The notes: generated by a model not told the origin, from the letters alone. Positions 12,136-21,952 are shown, counted from the first letter of the stretch. The stretch: DNA of 64,000 nt from an uncultured Spirochaetia bacterium (GCA_958296075.1 CATQHW010000003.1:372001-436000); one strand, 5' to 3'. Translations and numbers: made by a program.

Positions 12136-12450
12136 ATGGCGAACAACCCATTGGATATCATGAAGATGCTCACCCGCATGCAGAAGCAGATGGCGGAGAT
12201 GCAGGACAAGCTGGCGGACGTGCGGGTGACCGGCGCGGCCGGCGGCGACATGGTGCAGGTGGAGGTCACCGGCAGCCTGGAGGTGGTAAAGGTGACGCTC
12301 GACCCGGTCGTGATCGATCCGCAGGAGCGTTCGGTGCTGGAGGACCTGATCGCGTCGGCGGTCGGCGACGCGCTGCGCAAGGTCCGGGAGGAACTCAAGC
12401 AGCAGGTCGGCGGCGGGCTCAACCTGCCGCCGGGGTTTCCGGGCGTCTGA
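12136..12450 (+). CDS. ybaB: YbaB/EbfC-family nucleoid-associated protein
   Basis: A 104-residue protein of the usual length. It starts NPLDIMKMLTRMQKQMAEMQ, the alpha-helical dimer arm, followed by the beta-sheet core with VEVTGSLEVVKVTLDPVVID. EbfC-type dimers bind DNA with little sequence specificity and are thought to affect nucleoid structure and recombination. It lies between dnaX (gap six bases) and recR (gap 11 bases), a conserved operon. Confidence 0.92.
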   Translation: MANNPLDIMKMLTRMQKQMAEMQDKLADVRVTGAAGGDMVQVEVTGSLEVVKVTLDPVVIDPQERSVLEDLIASAVGDALRKVREELKQQVGGGLNLPPGFPGV

Positions 12451-12461
12451 GAGCCGCGCCG

Positions 12462-13064
12462 ATGCAGACGCTCGACCGTCTGGTGCACGGCTTCGCGCGC
12501 CTGCCGGGACTGGGGCGCAAGAGCGCCGCTAGGCTGGTCTACTTCCTGCTGGGAGCGAAAGACGAGTTCGTCGAGTCGCTGGCCCGCGACCTGATCGCCC
12601 TCAAGCGCGACACGCGGCCCTGCAGCCGCTGCGGCGTCTACGCAGAGGGCGAGCTGTGCGCCTACTGCGCGGACCCGACGCGGGACACCGGCACGATCTG
12701 CGTGGTCGAGGAGTCGCGCGACGTCATCACCATCGAGTCGACGCAATCGTACCGCGGCCTCTACCACGTCCTGGGCGGGGCGATCTCGCCGGTCGATGGC
12801 GTGCGGCCGGCCGACCTGACCATCGACGACCTGATCCGCCGCGTGCGCGAGCACGGCGCGGGCGAGGTGATACTGGCCACCAACCCGACGGTCGAGGGGG
12901 AGACCACCGCGTTGTTTCTGCGCGACCGCCTGCAGGCGGCGTGCCGGCCGGGCGCCGAGCTGACGGTCACGCAGCTCGCCCTGGGCCTGCCGGTCGGCGG
13001 CGACTTGGAGTACGCCGACCGCCTTACCCTGGCGCGCGCCCTGAACGGACGCACGGCGGTCTGA
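12462..13064 (+). CDS. recR: Recombination mediator protein RecR
   Basis: A 200-residue protein, the normal length. It has an N-terminal helix-hairpin-helix (RLPGLGRKSAARLVYFLL), a zinc finger (CSRCGVYAEGELCAYC), a TOPRIM domain (ICVVEESRDVITIE, YHVLGGAISP) and the C-terminal TNPTVEGETTALFL segment. RecR acts with RecO and RecF to load RecA on gapped single-stranded DNA coated by SSB. It is the last gene of the dnaX operon. Confidence 0.95.
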   Translation: MQTLDRLVHGFARLPGLGRKSAARLVYFLLGAKDEFVESLARDLIALKRDTRPCSRCGVYAEGELCAYCADPTRDTGTICVVEESRDVITIESTQSYRGLYHVLGGAISPVDGVRPADLTIDDLIRRVREHGAGEVILATNPTVEGETTALFLRDRLQAACRPGAELTVTQLALGLPVGGDLEYADRLTLARALNGRTAV

Positions 13065-13089
13065 GGCCGCTTGCCGGTACCGCCCTTCC

Positions 13090-15394
13090 TTGCCATCAAG
13101 GGCCCGCCAGATCACCAATTGGGCGGACACCATCGAGGCCCGCCAAACCCTACCCGTTCTGCTGCGCCGGCTGATCCACGCCACCGGCGATGGCTTGCGA
13201 CGGGTGGACGTTCCCGGCTACGACAACTCGCAGCGTCCCGGTTGGGACGGCTGGGTCGAAGCAGACGCGGCCACGCCGTGGATTCCGGCCGGCCGGTCCG
13301 GCTGGGAGTGGCTGGAGACGTCGATCGCACCACAGATATGGCTTGCCGAACAACTTGCCATTCCCACGGACGGCTTCGTAACGATAGACCGATTCTAGGA
13401 GGAGTGGGCCGCGGCCAGTGAACCGCCGATGACCCCAAAGATATTCGAGCCGTCCATCGTTTTCCACGCCGACGCGTTCCGGAAGTGGTTGGAGCAGCCG
13501 AACGACCGTCCATTCGCCGTGGCCGCGGATTCCCGGGAGGAAGCCATCGCGTTTCTCGCCCGCCTGTTCCGCCACGACCGGGAACTGTCCCAGGCAGCAG
13601 ATCGGGCCGCAGTATTCAACTCGGTTGACACTCTGAGAACCCTGGCCCGGTCGTCGTCGCCATTCATTCCCGTCGCGGGCAACGCGGAAGTCGAGCGCGA
13701 GTTCGCCGACCTGTACCGCAGGTTCCCCTGCATCGTGATACGCCCGCGCAATGCCGTCGACTCGAAACCGGACGCCGCGCTCGAGCTGCTGGGCTACGAC
13801 GCGCGGCGCCTGATTCCGCTGACTCTGGCCGGCGCGTGGGACGCGCAATCGAACGGAGACCGGGAAGTCCTCACGGCGCTCGCAGACGGAGGCTGGGAAC
13901 AGGTAGAGGAATCCATCGCCTGCCTGCTGCAATTCGATGACTGCCCGGTGTGGTCGGTCGCCCAGTATTACGGCGCCCAGTATGGCGGCCGGACCACGAC
14001 GCAACGAACCTTGGCGATCTGCTCGATAGGCTCCGCCGGATTTCCGACCGTGACGGTGCACGAGTACGTGATCTGGTCGATGCCTGGTCACGGGATGCGA
14101 CCGACGACAAAGCCAGGGCAGCGTTGCGCAAGCAGATTCGTCATGTTGCGTTTTCCCGACGGTCGCGTAGTCTGAAGGCGAGGACGCGCCAGTGGGCGCG
14201 TGAGGCGTATCGCAGGCTTGAACCAGGCGACGTCCTTGTTCGTCACGCGTGGCTCTTCGAGAATCCGAGGGTCGACACGCCCGTAGAGGAGACCCTGAGT
14301 GAAGATGAGGACGACAATCGGCCTCGGTAGCGGAGGTCGATACCGATCAGGTCGTGCGTCTGTTCCGGTGCGCGCCGTTTGGTGATTCCACGTGGCGGCT
14401 GTTGGATGATCAGCCGGACGAAATACGCCGCAGGTACTGGAGTACGGTCGAACCGGCTCCGCGGAATTGGACGGAAGGGGAGAGCGCCGAACTCGTCGAT
14501 CGCCTGTTGGCGGCAAGACGCCCGCGCGCTGCGTTCCATGCAGTGCAGCGCAGTCTCGAGGAGATCGAAACATCACGTCTGAAACATCTGTTGATGGGCG
14601 TTGGCACAATCGACCAGGAGACCACGGGCAGCTTCCCGATCGATCGCTATTACGTTTCTGAGGCATTGGAGGTCCTCGATGGCCGTACCGGCGTTACTCC
14701 CGACGACATGGCGCAACTGGAGTTCCTGTTCATCGATCTTCTCATACACCTTGATGACAGCGGCCATGGTATTCGCTATCTGGAGCGCAACGTCGCCGAC
14801 TCTCCGGTATTCTTCGCGCAGGGGATCGCTCTTGAGTTCAAGCGCGATGACGACGGTACGGATCCACTTGGTTGGTACATCGAAGATCGGAACAAGCGTG
14901 AACGTGCAGCTTCCGCCGCCTACCGGCTACTGAGTCGTATCAAACGGATTCCAGGTACGGACGTCAACGGTACGATTCAAATCGCGGCGCTACGGCGTTG
15001 GTGCAAAGAAGTTCGTCGGCTGTGCGCGGAACGAGCCCGAGCCGAGATCGGCGATCAGCGCATTGGCCAGCTCCTCTCCCACGCGCCAGCGGACGATGAC
15101 GGCCGGTGGCCCTGCCGTCCGGTCTGCGAAGTCATGGAAGAGATCGCTTCCGAGCATCTCGGAGACGGCTTCCACGTAGCCGTCCTCAATTCGCGCGGTG
15201 CTCATAGCCGTGGCATGGAGGAAGGCGGCGACCAGGAACGCGACCTTGCCGCGAACTACCGCGGATTGGCGGAGCTGATTCGCTTCGACTACCCTTACGT
15301 CGCAAGTCTTCTCGACCGCATAGCGGAGTCATACGATCACGACGCTGAACAGATGGATTCGCGCGGAAGCGCCGTGAAGCGAGGGATCATTTGA
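13090..15394 (+). pseudogene. Decayed very large defence-type protein (restriction-nuclease-like N-terminus)
   Basis: Several open pieces on the same strand look like consecutive parts of one large protein. 13090-13395 encodes WADTIEARQTLPVLLRRLIH and PGWDGWVEADAATPWIPAG, an N-terminus I associate with proteins of around 1,200 residues carrying a restriction-endonuclease-like domain. That piece is shortened internally, so the nuclease core is gone. A TAG at 13396-13398 interrupts the same frame (DRF-stop-EEWAAASEPP), where a Trp codon is likely. The frame continues to about 14005, shifts (pieces around 13990-14320), shifts again near 14315, and ends with 14354-15394. That last piece includes FHVAVLNSRGAHSRGMEEGG. 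Function is not established. Confidence 0.6.
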
Positions 15395-15537
15395 TGACTG
15401 AGGGACGCCGGAGGAAGTTGATCGAGGTGGCGCAGATGTTTCGACCCGGAGTGGCTACCGGCGTTCCATGACCCGTTCGCCGCCGGCGGCGTTGATGGCG
15501 TCGAGTGGCAGCGCCTCCCGTGCTATCCTCAGCGTGG

Positions 15538-15903
15538 ATGAGCAGCGAAGCGATCGCCGTCGTCGGAGTCGGAGCGGCGCTGCTGGCCGTTCTGGTGCCG
15601 TTGCTGCTGGCGCAAGGCCGTCGCATTGACCGCATCGACGCCCGCATCGACGCCCTGGCAGCCGCCTTGGAGGCGGTCCGTACCGAGTTGCACGCCGACA
15701 TCGTCGCGGTCCGTACCGAGATGGGGGCCGACGCCGCCTTGATCCGGGCCGAACTGGCGGAAGTGCGACGCGACGTTCACGCGCTCTCCGAACGGGTCGC
15801 CCGCATCGAGGGCGCGCTGACCGGCCCATGGCGCCCGCCGAATGGCGCCCCCGCCGCTTCGCAATCGGCATCTCCGGCGCCAAGCCGTGAATCTACTGCC
15901 TGA
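15538..15903 (+). CDS. Small membrane-anchored coiled-coil protein
   Basis: The product is 121 residues from ATG 15538. A single N-terminal transmembrane helix (VVGVGAALLAVLVPLLLA, about residues 7-24) is followed by a basic stop-transfer and a long heptad-patterned coiled coil (RRIDRIDARIDALAAALEAV through RVARIEGAL). A Pro/Ser/Ala-rich tail ends it. An earlier in-frame ATG at 15505 exists but would put residues before the membrane helix with no benefit. Such proteins are common and uncharacterised; no function is proposed. It converges on the hydrolase gene downstream. Confidence 0.65.
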   Translation: MSSEAIAVVGVGAALLAVLVPLLLAQGRRIDRIDARIDALAAALEAVRTELHADIVAVRTEMGADAALIRAELAEVRRDVHALSERVARIEGALTGPWRPPNGAPAASQSASPAPSRESTA

Positions 15904-15916
15904 CGGCGGCCGCCCG

Positions 15917-17416
15917 CTATATCTTGTCGACCAGGATCGCGCACTTGCCGGAGGGGATCGGCAGGGTCTTGCGCCGGCGGCCCAGGGCGTGGATCGCCAG
16001 GTAGTAGAGCTTCTCCGACTCCAGCCGCACCTCCCAGCCGCGCTCGCTGTTGTGGGTCTGGATGGAGACCAGGTTGCGCCTCAGCGTCAGGTTCTCGATT
16101 CCCATGCTCTCCATGACCGGTAGCGTCCAGTCGACCGTCTTGCGCGGTAGCGAGATCGACAGCCCCAGCACGTTCTCGATCACCAGCGCCACCGTGGAGA
16201 GGGCGACGAACGGCAGGTAGGACTTGCGCGGGAAGCCGCCCTTGCCGTGCCACTTGGCCGCCGCCTCGTGCTCCGGCGCGTAGGCGTCCCACAGGTCGCC
16301 TACGCCCTTCTCCGGGACCAGCACGTCGTGCATGGCGAACAGGTGGCGCAGCGCGAGCTCCCGCGCCAGGTCGATCCTGCCGTAGCGCTCCAGCCCCTTG
16401 ATGATCGCGTAGTTGACGAACGGCAGCACCGACCCCCGATAGCCGCCGCCGCGCGGGTCGTAGAGCGGTTCATCGGCGGACAGGCTCGGGAACGGGTGGC
16501 TGCGGCCGAAGGTCGCCGGGTTGGTCAGATGGCCGATCAGCCGGCGCGCCTTGTCCTCGCTCGGTATCTCGGCCAGCAGCGTCCAGAACGCCGCGATCGT
16601 CTTGACCTTGAGCTGATGCCCGTAGCGGTCCAGGTCGTAGTAGATCGAGTCCTCCTCGTTCCACATCAGCGACTGCATGCGCGTCTTCAGGGCGAAGTAT
16701 TCGCGCTTGTAGCGGAAGGCGACCTCCTTGTCGTTGAGCGCGTCGGCGATCGTGGAGATGAACGCCGCGCTGGCCGCCTGCTGCGCGTTGAAGTCGACCG
16801 GGTAGGCGGCGCGATCGCGCGGGCTGTTGCCCATGGCCAGCGCTTGGCGCGGGACGGAGAGCAGGCCGTTGTCGCGCCGGAAGTGCGTCTGGATCCACTG
16901 GTAGTACCGTTCCAGAATCGGCAGCACCTCGCGCAGGCGCCGCTTGGAGCCGAGGCGGTGGTAGATGTTGTGCTCCGCCCACGCGAACAGCGGCGCCTGC
17001 ACGCCATGCGGGTTTGCCTTGATCAGGAACGGGCGGCCGTCGACCAGGCTGTACTCGCCGTGGATCGCGCCGCACGGCTGCTGCTTGGCGTAGAACGCGT
17101 CGAGCTGCGCTTCCACCGGGAACTCCCGGTTCGAGTAGACCAGCGAGAAGGTCGAGCAGCAGGCGGCCACCTGGTTCACGCGGTCCTGCGCCGGATCGCA
17201 GAACGTCAGGCCGAAGCCGCTGTCCGGTTCGCCCCGGCGCCAGTAGCCGGGCATCAGTTCCCAGGTGGCGTCGAACAGGTCGACCAGTGCCTGATGGCCG
17301 TAGAGGAGCCGCGGAAGCTGATCCCGCGTGGTTACGGCCGGGGCCTGTTCCGTACCTGGTGCGTCCGCAATAACTGGTGTCTGCAAAGAGGAATCCGGGA
17401 AATCGGAGAGGCTCAT
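15917..17416 (-). CDS. Trehalase-like (GH37/GH63-type) glycoside hydrolase
   Basis: About 499 residues from ATG 17416. The frame continues upstream to 17491 but that part is not needed. The protein shows an (alpha/alpha)6-barrel pattern typical of trehalase-like and MGH1-like hydrolases: NPHGVQAPLFAWAEHNIYHR, YQWIQTHFRRDNGLLS, VDFNAQQAASAAFIS, LMWNEEDSIYYDLDR and RGSVLPFVNYAIIKGLERYG. No signal peptide is seen, so it is probably cytoplasmic. The substrate cannot be named; alpha-glucosides or mannosylglycerate-type solutes are possibilities for this group. It is divergent from gatC, sharing a short intergenic region. Confidence 0.7.
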   Translation of the reverse strand: MSLSDFPDSSLQTPVIADAPGTEQAPAVTTRDQLPRLLYGHQALVDLFDATWELMPGYWRRGEPDSGFGLTFCDPAQDRVNQVAACCSTFSLVYSNREFPVEAQLDAFYAKQQPCGAIHGEYSLVDGRPFLIKANPHGVQAPLFAWAEHNIYHRLGSKRRLREVLPILERYYQWIQTHFRRDNGLLSVPRQALAMGNSPRDRAAYPVDFNAQQAASAAFISTIADALNDKEVAFRYKREYFALKTRMQSLMWNEEDSIYYDLDRYGHQLKVKTIAAFWTLLAEIPSEDKARRLIGHLTNPATFGRSHPFPSLSADEPLYDPRGGGYRGSVLPFVNYAIIKGLERYGRIDLARELALRHLFAMHDVLVPEKGVGDLWDAYAPEHEAAAKWHGKGGFPRKSYLPFVALSTVALVIENVLGLSISLPRKTVDWTLPVMESMGIENLTLRRNLVSIQTHNSERGWEVRLESEKLYYLAIHALGRRRKTLPIPSGKCAILVDKI

Positions 17417-17501
17417 GGTAGCATGCGCCGCCGCTTCCCTGTCAAAGCGCGGCCGGGCCCCGGGCGCCGGCGCAACTATTGACAGGGGCAAGGAATGGTG
17501 C

Positions 17502-17801
17502 TTGACTCGAGCGGTGGGTCAGAGAGAGCCCGGTACCCTGGATGCGACCGCCGCCATGGCCAGGCTGCGCGTCGGCGCGCATGAGCGCGCGCGGCTGGAG
17601 GCGGAGTTGTCGCGTATCGTCGACTACTTCGCGCTACTGGCGGAGGCGGACGTGGACCAACTGCCGCCCACGACCCACCCGCTGTCGACCGGAACCCGAC
17701 TGCGCGACGATCGTGTTTCGACGTTGCCGACCTCCTATGACCCGGTGCGCGCAGCCCCGGACCGCGACGAGCGGTTCATCGTGGTACCCAACGTCCTGTA
17801 G
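17502..17801 (+). CDS. gatC: Asp-tRNA(Asn)/Glu-tRNA(Gln) amidotransferase subunit C
   Basis: The small belt subunit that holds GatA to GatB. The conserved core is ARLRVGAHERARLEAELSRI followed by VDYFALLAEADVDQLPPTTH; the end is RDERFIVVPNVL. The usual length of 95-100 residues is met by a TTG start at 17502, which has AAGGAA at a reasonable distance, or by GTG 17514 (95 residues). I prefer TTG 17502 but the start is not certain. gatA follows after 19 bases and gatB and aspS are coupled behind it, so all four form one operon. Confidence 0.85.
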   Translation: MTRAVGQREPGTLDATAAMARLRVGAHERARLEAELSRIVDYFALLAEADVDQLPPTTHPLSTGTRLRDDRVSTLPTSYDPVRAAPDRDERFIVVPNVL

Positions 17802-17820
17802 CGGCCGAAGCGGGGAGCGG

Positions 17821-19215
17821 ATGTATCGAGAGGCGCGCTGGCGCGCGGTATTCGCGGATGAGGGACTACGGGGACGCTGGCTCGCCTACGCGCGCGCCTG
17901 GAACGAGCGGATCAACGCCTTGGTGTCGTTCTCAGACGCGGCCGGCGCCGGCGTGGCCGGCGCGGACGTGGCGCCGGCGGGGCCGCTTGCGGGCGTGCCC
18001 TGCGCGGTCAAGGACAACATCGCGGTCGCCGGCCAGCCCCTGAGCTGCGGCTCCGCGCTGCTCGGCGCTCACGTGGCCCCGTTCAGCGCCACCTGCGTCC
18101 GCCGGCTGCAGGACGCGGGCGCGATCGTCGCCGGCAAGACCAATCTCGACGAGTTCGGCATGGGCTCCGACACGCAGGCGTCGGTGCACGGCGGCTGCGC
18201 AAACCCCTGGGACCTGGAGCTGGTCCCCGGCGGGTCGAGCGGCGGCTCGGCGGCCGCGGTGGCGGCCGGCATCGTGCCGTTCGCCCTGGGATCGGACACC
18301 GGCGGGTCGGTCCGGCAGCCGGCGTCGTTCTGCGGCGTGTTCGGGCTCAAACCGACCTACGGCGCGGTGAGCCGGTTCGGCCTGGTCTCCTACGCCTCGT
18401 CGCTGGAGGTGATCGGCATCATTGCCGAGTCGCCGGAGCTGTGCGGACAGGTGCTGGGGGTGATCGCCGGGCTGGACGAGCGCGACCAGTCGACGGTGGC
18501 GGGCTCGCCCGACCGGGATGCGGTGCAGACGATCGGCGTGCCGCGCGCGTGCCGGCGGGAACTGCGCGATCCGCAGGTGCGGGCCGCGCTCGACGCCGCG
18601 GTCGGCCAGCTTGCCGGGTTGGGCTACCGTATGGTCGACGTGGACCTCACCACCTTGCGCTATGCGGCGGCCGCCTACTACGTGATCTCCTGCGCCGAGG
18701 CCAGCGCTAACCTGGCCCGCTTCGACGGCGTCCGCTACGGGGTGCGCGCCGCTGCCGAGTCGGCCGACGAGGCGATCATCGCCTCCCGCTCCGCCGGATT
18801 CGGGGAGGAGGTCAAGCTGCGCGTGCTGGCCGGCACCTACGTGCTGCGCTCCGGTTTCCACGACCGCTACTACCTGCGCGCGCAACGGGTGCGCACCGCG
18901 CTGCGCGACGAGCTGGCCGCGCTGTTCGATCGGGTCGACCTGCTGCTCATGCCGGTCTACCCGGTGCCGCCGTTCGCGCGCGGCAGCGCTCGCCTCGATC
19001 CGTTCGAACAGAAGGTGGCCGATCGGTACACGACCGTGGCCAACCTGGCCGGCGCTCCCGCGCTGAGCTTCCCCACCCCGCAGCCGCGCGTGCCGATCGG
19101 CATGCAGTTGATCGGACCCAACTTCGGGGAACGGCTCATCCTGGACGTCGCCGCCCGCTACGCGGCCGAACATCCGCCGGCCCGTCCGCCTGGGTACGCG
19201 GAGGATTGGCGATGA
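17821..19215 (+). CDS. gatA: Asp-tRNA(Asn)/Glu-tRNA(Gln) amidotransferase subunit A
   Basis: The 464-residue amidase that releases ammonia from glutamine. The amidase-signature triad is visible: Lys64 in CAVKDNIAV, Ser139 in VPGGSSGGSAAAVAAG and Ser163 in SDTGGSVRQPASFCG. The GKTNLDEFGMGS segment is typical of GatA. ATG 17821 follows a GGGGAG. The stop overlaps the gatB ATG (ATGA), indicating translational coupling. The complex converts misacylated Asp-tRNA(Asn) or Glu-tRNA(Gln) to the correct amide form. Confidence 0.96.
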   Translation: MYREARWRAVFADEGLRGRWLAYARAWNERINALVSFSDAAGAGVAGADVAPAGPLAGVPCAVKDNIAVAGQPLSCGSALLGAHVAPFSATCVRRLQDAGAIVAGKTNLDEFGMGSDTQASVHGGCANPWDLELVPGGSSGGSAAAVAAGIVPFALGSDTGGSVRQPASFCGVFGLKPTYGAVSRFGLVSYASSLEVIGIIAESPELCGQVLGVIAGLDERDQSTVAGSPDRDAVQTIGVPRACRRELRDPQVRAALDAAVGQLAGLGYRMVDVDLTTLRYAAAAYYVISCAEASANLARFDGVRYGVRAAAESADEAIIASRSAGFGEEVKLRVLAGTYVLRSGFHDRYYLRAQRVRTALRDELAALFDRVDLLLMPVYPVPPFARGSARLDPFEQKVADRYTTVANLAGAPALSFPTPQPRVPIGMQLIGPNFGERLILDVAARYAAEHPPARPPGYAEDWR

Positions 19216-20657
19216 GCGCCGCCGCCGCGCCGCGCGAGGCATTCGACACCTTCGTGGGGCTGGAGATACACATCCAGCTCGACACCCGCACCAAGGTCTT
19301 CTGCGGCTGCCCGGTCGCGTTCGGCGGCGATCCCAACACCCGCGTCTGTCCGATCTGCCTGGGCTTTCCGGGCGTGCTGCCGGCCCTGAACCGGGAGGCC
19401 GCGCGCATGGCCTACGTGGTTGCGCAGGCGATGGGGTGCACGCTCAGCGCCGAAGCGGTGTTCGAGCGCAAGAACTACTTCTATCCCGATCTGCCCAAGA
19501 ACTACCAGATATCACAGTACGGCGCGCCGATCGGCGCCGGCGGCGCGCTGGCCGCGCCGCTGTCGCCGCCCCGGCCGGTGGCGATCCGCGAGGTCCATCT
19601 CGAAGAGGACGCCGGCAAGATGATCCACGCCGGTGACGTCTCCCTGCTCGACTTCAACCGCTCCGGCACGCCGTTGGTGGAGATCGTGACCGCGCCGGAA
19701 TTGCGCAGCGGGGACGAGGCGATCGCCTTTCTGCAATACTTTCGCCGCGTCGTCCGCCACCTGGACGTGTGCGACGGCAACATGGAGGAGGGTTCGCTGC
19801 GCTGCGACGCCAACGTCTCGGTCAATCGCGCGGGCGCCGGCCTGGGCAACAAGGTGGAGATCAAGAACCTCAACTCCTTCAAGTTCGTGGGTCGCGCCGT
19901 CGAATTCGAGTTGGACCGGCAGCGGCGGGAGCTGCAGGCCGGCCGGACCGTGCAGGTGGAAACCCGCCACTGGAACGAGAACCGCGACGTGACGCAGTCG
20001 ATGCGGGTGAAGGAGTCGGACTCCGACTACCGCTACTTCCCGGAGCCTGACCTGCCGCCGCTGCGGCCCGACGCGGCGTTTCTGCAGTCGGTCGAGGCGG
20101 GACAGGTGGAGCTGCCGCAGGCGCTGCGCGATCGGCTGGCGCGCCAGCACGGGCTGACCGGCGCGCAGGCCGAGTTCCTGAGCGACGAGCGGGCGACCGC
20201 CGGCGTGTTCGAACGGGCGGTCGCCGCCGGCGCCGGCGCGCAGCAGGCGGCCCGCTGGCTCGCCGGCGACGTGCGCCGGCTGCTGAACCGCGCCGGCATG
20301 ACGATCGCGGAGTCGCCGCTGACGGCCGAGCGCCTGAGCGAGCTGATGGAGCTGATCGATTCCGGCGCGATCTCCGGCAAGATCGCCAAGGGGGTGCTGG
20401 AGTCGGTGGTGAATGATGACCTGGATCCGGCCGAGGTGGTCGAACGGCAGGGGCTGCGCCTGATAGCCGACGCGGCCGAGCTTGACCCCTATGTCGATGC
20501 GGCGATGGCGGCGTTCCCGGAGGCTGCCGCGCAGTTGCGGCAGGGCGACGGCCGGCCGATCGGCTTTCTGATCGGCGAAGTGATGAAGCGGACCGGCGGC
20601 CGTGCGGCCCCGGAACCGCTCCGGCGCATTCTGCAGGCGCGGGCCGGAGGCCGGTGA
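19212..20657 (+). CDS. gatB: Asp-tRNA(Asn)/Glu-tRNA(Gln) amidotransferase subunit B
   Basis: The 481-residue subunit that binds the misacylated tRNA and carries the kinase/transamidase site. Visible motifs are VGLEIHIQLDTRTKVFCGC with CPICLGFPG (zinc-binding cysteines), NYFYPDLPKNYQISQY, and the DYRYFPEPDLPP block. The C-terminal YqeY-like helical domain covers about residues 330-480 (SGAISGKIAKGVLE). The ATG overlaps the gatA stop. The TGA overlaps the aspS ATG by one base, so GatCAB and AspRS are made from one mRNA. Confidence 0.96.
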   Translation: MSAAAAPREAFDTFVGLEIHIQLDTRTKVFCGCPVAFGGDPNTRVCPICLGFPGVLPALNREAARMAYVVAQAMGCTLSAEAVFERKNYFYPDLPKNYQISQYGAPIGAGGALAAPLSPPRPVAIREVHLEEDAGKMIHAGDVSLLDFNRSGTPLVEIVTAPELRSGDEAIAFLQYFRRVVRHLDVCDGNMEEGSLRCDANVSVNRAGAGLGNKVEIKNLNSFKFVGRAVEFELDRQRRELQAGRTVQVETRHWNENRDVTQSMRVKESDSDYRYFPEPDLPPLRPDAAFLQSVEAGQVELPQALRDRLARQHGLTGAQAEFLSDERATAGVFERAVAAGAGAQQAARWLAGDVRRLLNRAGMTIAESPLTAERLSELMELIDSGAISGKIAKGVLESVVNDDLDPAEVVERQGLRLIADAAELDPYVDAAMAAFPEAAAQLRQGDGRPIGFLIGEVMKRTGGRAAPEPLRRILQARAGGR

Positions 20658-21952
20658 TGGCGGACGCCGGCTCATGGGGGAACCGGACGCTGGTCGCCGA
20701 CCTCGGCGCCGCGCGCGGCGCCGAGGTGACGGTAGCCGGCTGGGTGCACCGGGTGCGCTCGCTCGGCCGCGTTTCGTTCGTGCTGCTGCGCGACCGGAGC
20801 GGCATAGCGCAGCTCGTGTTCCCCGGCTCGGTGGATATCTCCTCGGAGTCGGTGATCACCGCGACCGGCACGGCGGAGGCCAATGAGCGCGCGCCCGGCG
20901 GGTTCGAGGTGCAGGTACAGGAGCACCGCGTACTGTCGGCGGCGGCCGACCTGCCGCTGGCGGTCAACGGCCGGCCGGAGAACCTGTCGCTGGACGCGCA
21001 GCTCGACCACCGCATGTTGGCGCTGCGCATCCCCAAGCTGCTCGACGTCTTCAAGGTGCAGGCGACGATCGTGGAGAGCTTCGCCCGCCATCTGCGCGGC
21101 GAGGGGTTCACGGAGATCAAGACCGCCAAGCTGATCGGCTCAGGCACCGAGGGCGGCACCGGCCTGTTCGCGGTGCGCTACTTCGACCGCGACGTGTTCC
21201 TGGCTCAGTCTCCGCAGCTCTACAAGCAGGCGATGGTGGCGGCCGGGCTGGAGCGGGTGTTCGAGGTCGGCCACGCCTATCGGGCGGAGAAGCACGACAC
21301 GCCGCGCCACCTGAACGAGTACGTGTCGCTCGACGTGGAGATCGCGTTCATCGACAGCGAGCACGACCTGATGGACCTGGAGCAGCGCATCCTCAAGACG
21401 ATCTTCGCGGCGATCGCCGAGCGCAACCGGCGCGAGCTTGCCGCCTGGGGCGCGTCGGTGCCGGACGCGGAGGCGGTGGACGCGCTGCCGCGGCTGAACC
21501 ACGATCAGGCGCTCGGGGTCGCCTCCGACCGGTTGGGACGGCGGGTCTACGAGGTCTCGCCGGAGGTGGAGCGCGAGCTGTGCGCGTGGGCGGCGAGCGA
21601 GCACGGCACCGAGGGGTGCTTCGTGTACGGCGATCCGCGGCGCAAGCGGCCCTTCTATACGCACCCGGCGCCGGACGGCAAGACGATGTCGTTCGACCTG
21701 CTGTTCCGGGGCGTGGAGATCACCACCGGCGGGCGGCGCATCGAGCAGCACGACGCGCTGGCCGAAAGCATCACGGCCAACGGCCTGTCGGTCGAATCGC
21801 TGGCGGACTACCTGCAGGTGTTCCGCTACGGCTGCCCCCCGCACGGCGGCTTCGCAATCGGTCTGGAGCGCCTCACCCAAAAGGTGCTGGGTCTGGAAAA
21901 CGTCAAGGAGGCGTCCCTCTTTCCCCGCGACCGCAAACGCACCCGCCCGTAA
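20657..21952 (+). CDS. aspS: Archaeal-type aspartyl-tRNA synthetase, probably non-discriminating
   Basis: 431 residues, the short archaeal/eukaryotic class IIb form that lacks the large GAD insertion of ordinary bacterial AspRS (about 590 residues). The OB-fold anticodon domain (VAGWVHRVRSLGRVSFVLLRD) is followed by the catalytic core with motif 2 (FEVGHAYRAEKHDTPRHLNEY) and motif 3 (GFAIGLERLTQ). In archaeal enzymes Trp at the fourth position of GWVx enforces tRNA(Asp) specificity, while His there goes with non-discriminating forms. Here it is GWVH. Together with coupled gatCAB, this suggests it makes Asp-tRNA(Asn) for amidation. Biochemistry is not shown. Confidence 0.92.
   Translation: MADAGSWGNRTLVADLGAARGAEVTVAGWVHRVRSLGRVSFVLLRDRSGIAQLVFPGSVDISSESVITATGTAEANERAPGGFEVQVQEHRVLSAAADLPLAVNGRPENLSLDAQLDHRMLALRIPKLLDVFKVQATIVESFARHLRGEGFTEIKTAKLIGSGTEGGTGLFAVRYFDRDVFLAQSPQLYKQAMVAAGLERVFEVGHAYRAEKHDTPRHLNEYVSLDVEIAFIDSEHDLMDLEQRILKTIFAAIAERNRRELAAWGASVPDAEAVDALPRLNHDQALGVASDRLGRRVYEVSPEVERELCAWAASEHGTEGCFVYGDPRRKRPFYTHPAPDGKTMSFDLLFRGVEITTGGRRIEQHDALAESITANGLSVESLADYLQVFRYGCPPHGGFAIGLERLTQKVLGLENVKEASLFPRDRKRTRP

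Noticed and set aside
10075-13184. Long minus-strand frames opposite the tRNAs, dnaX, ybaB and recR
   Set aside because: They run through tRNA and SRP RNA genes and lie opposite conserved proteins, so they are not coding.
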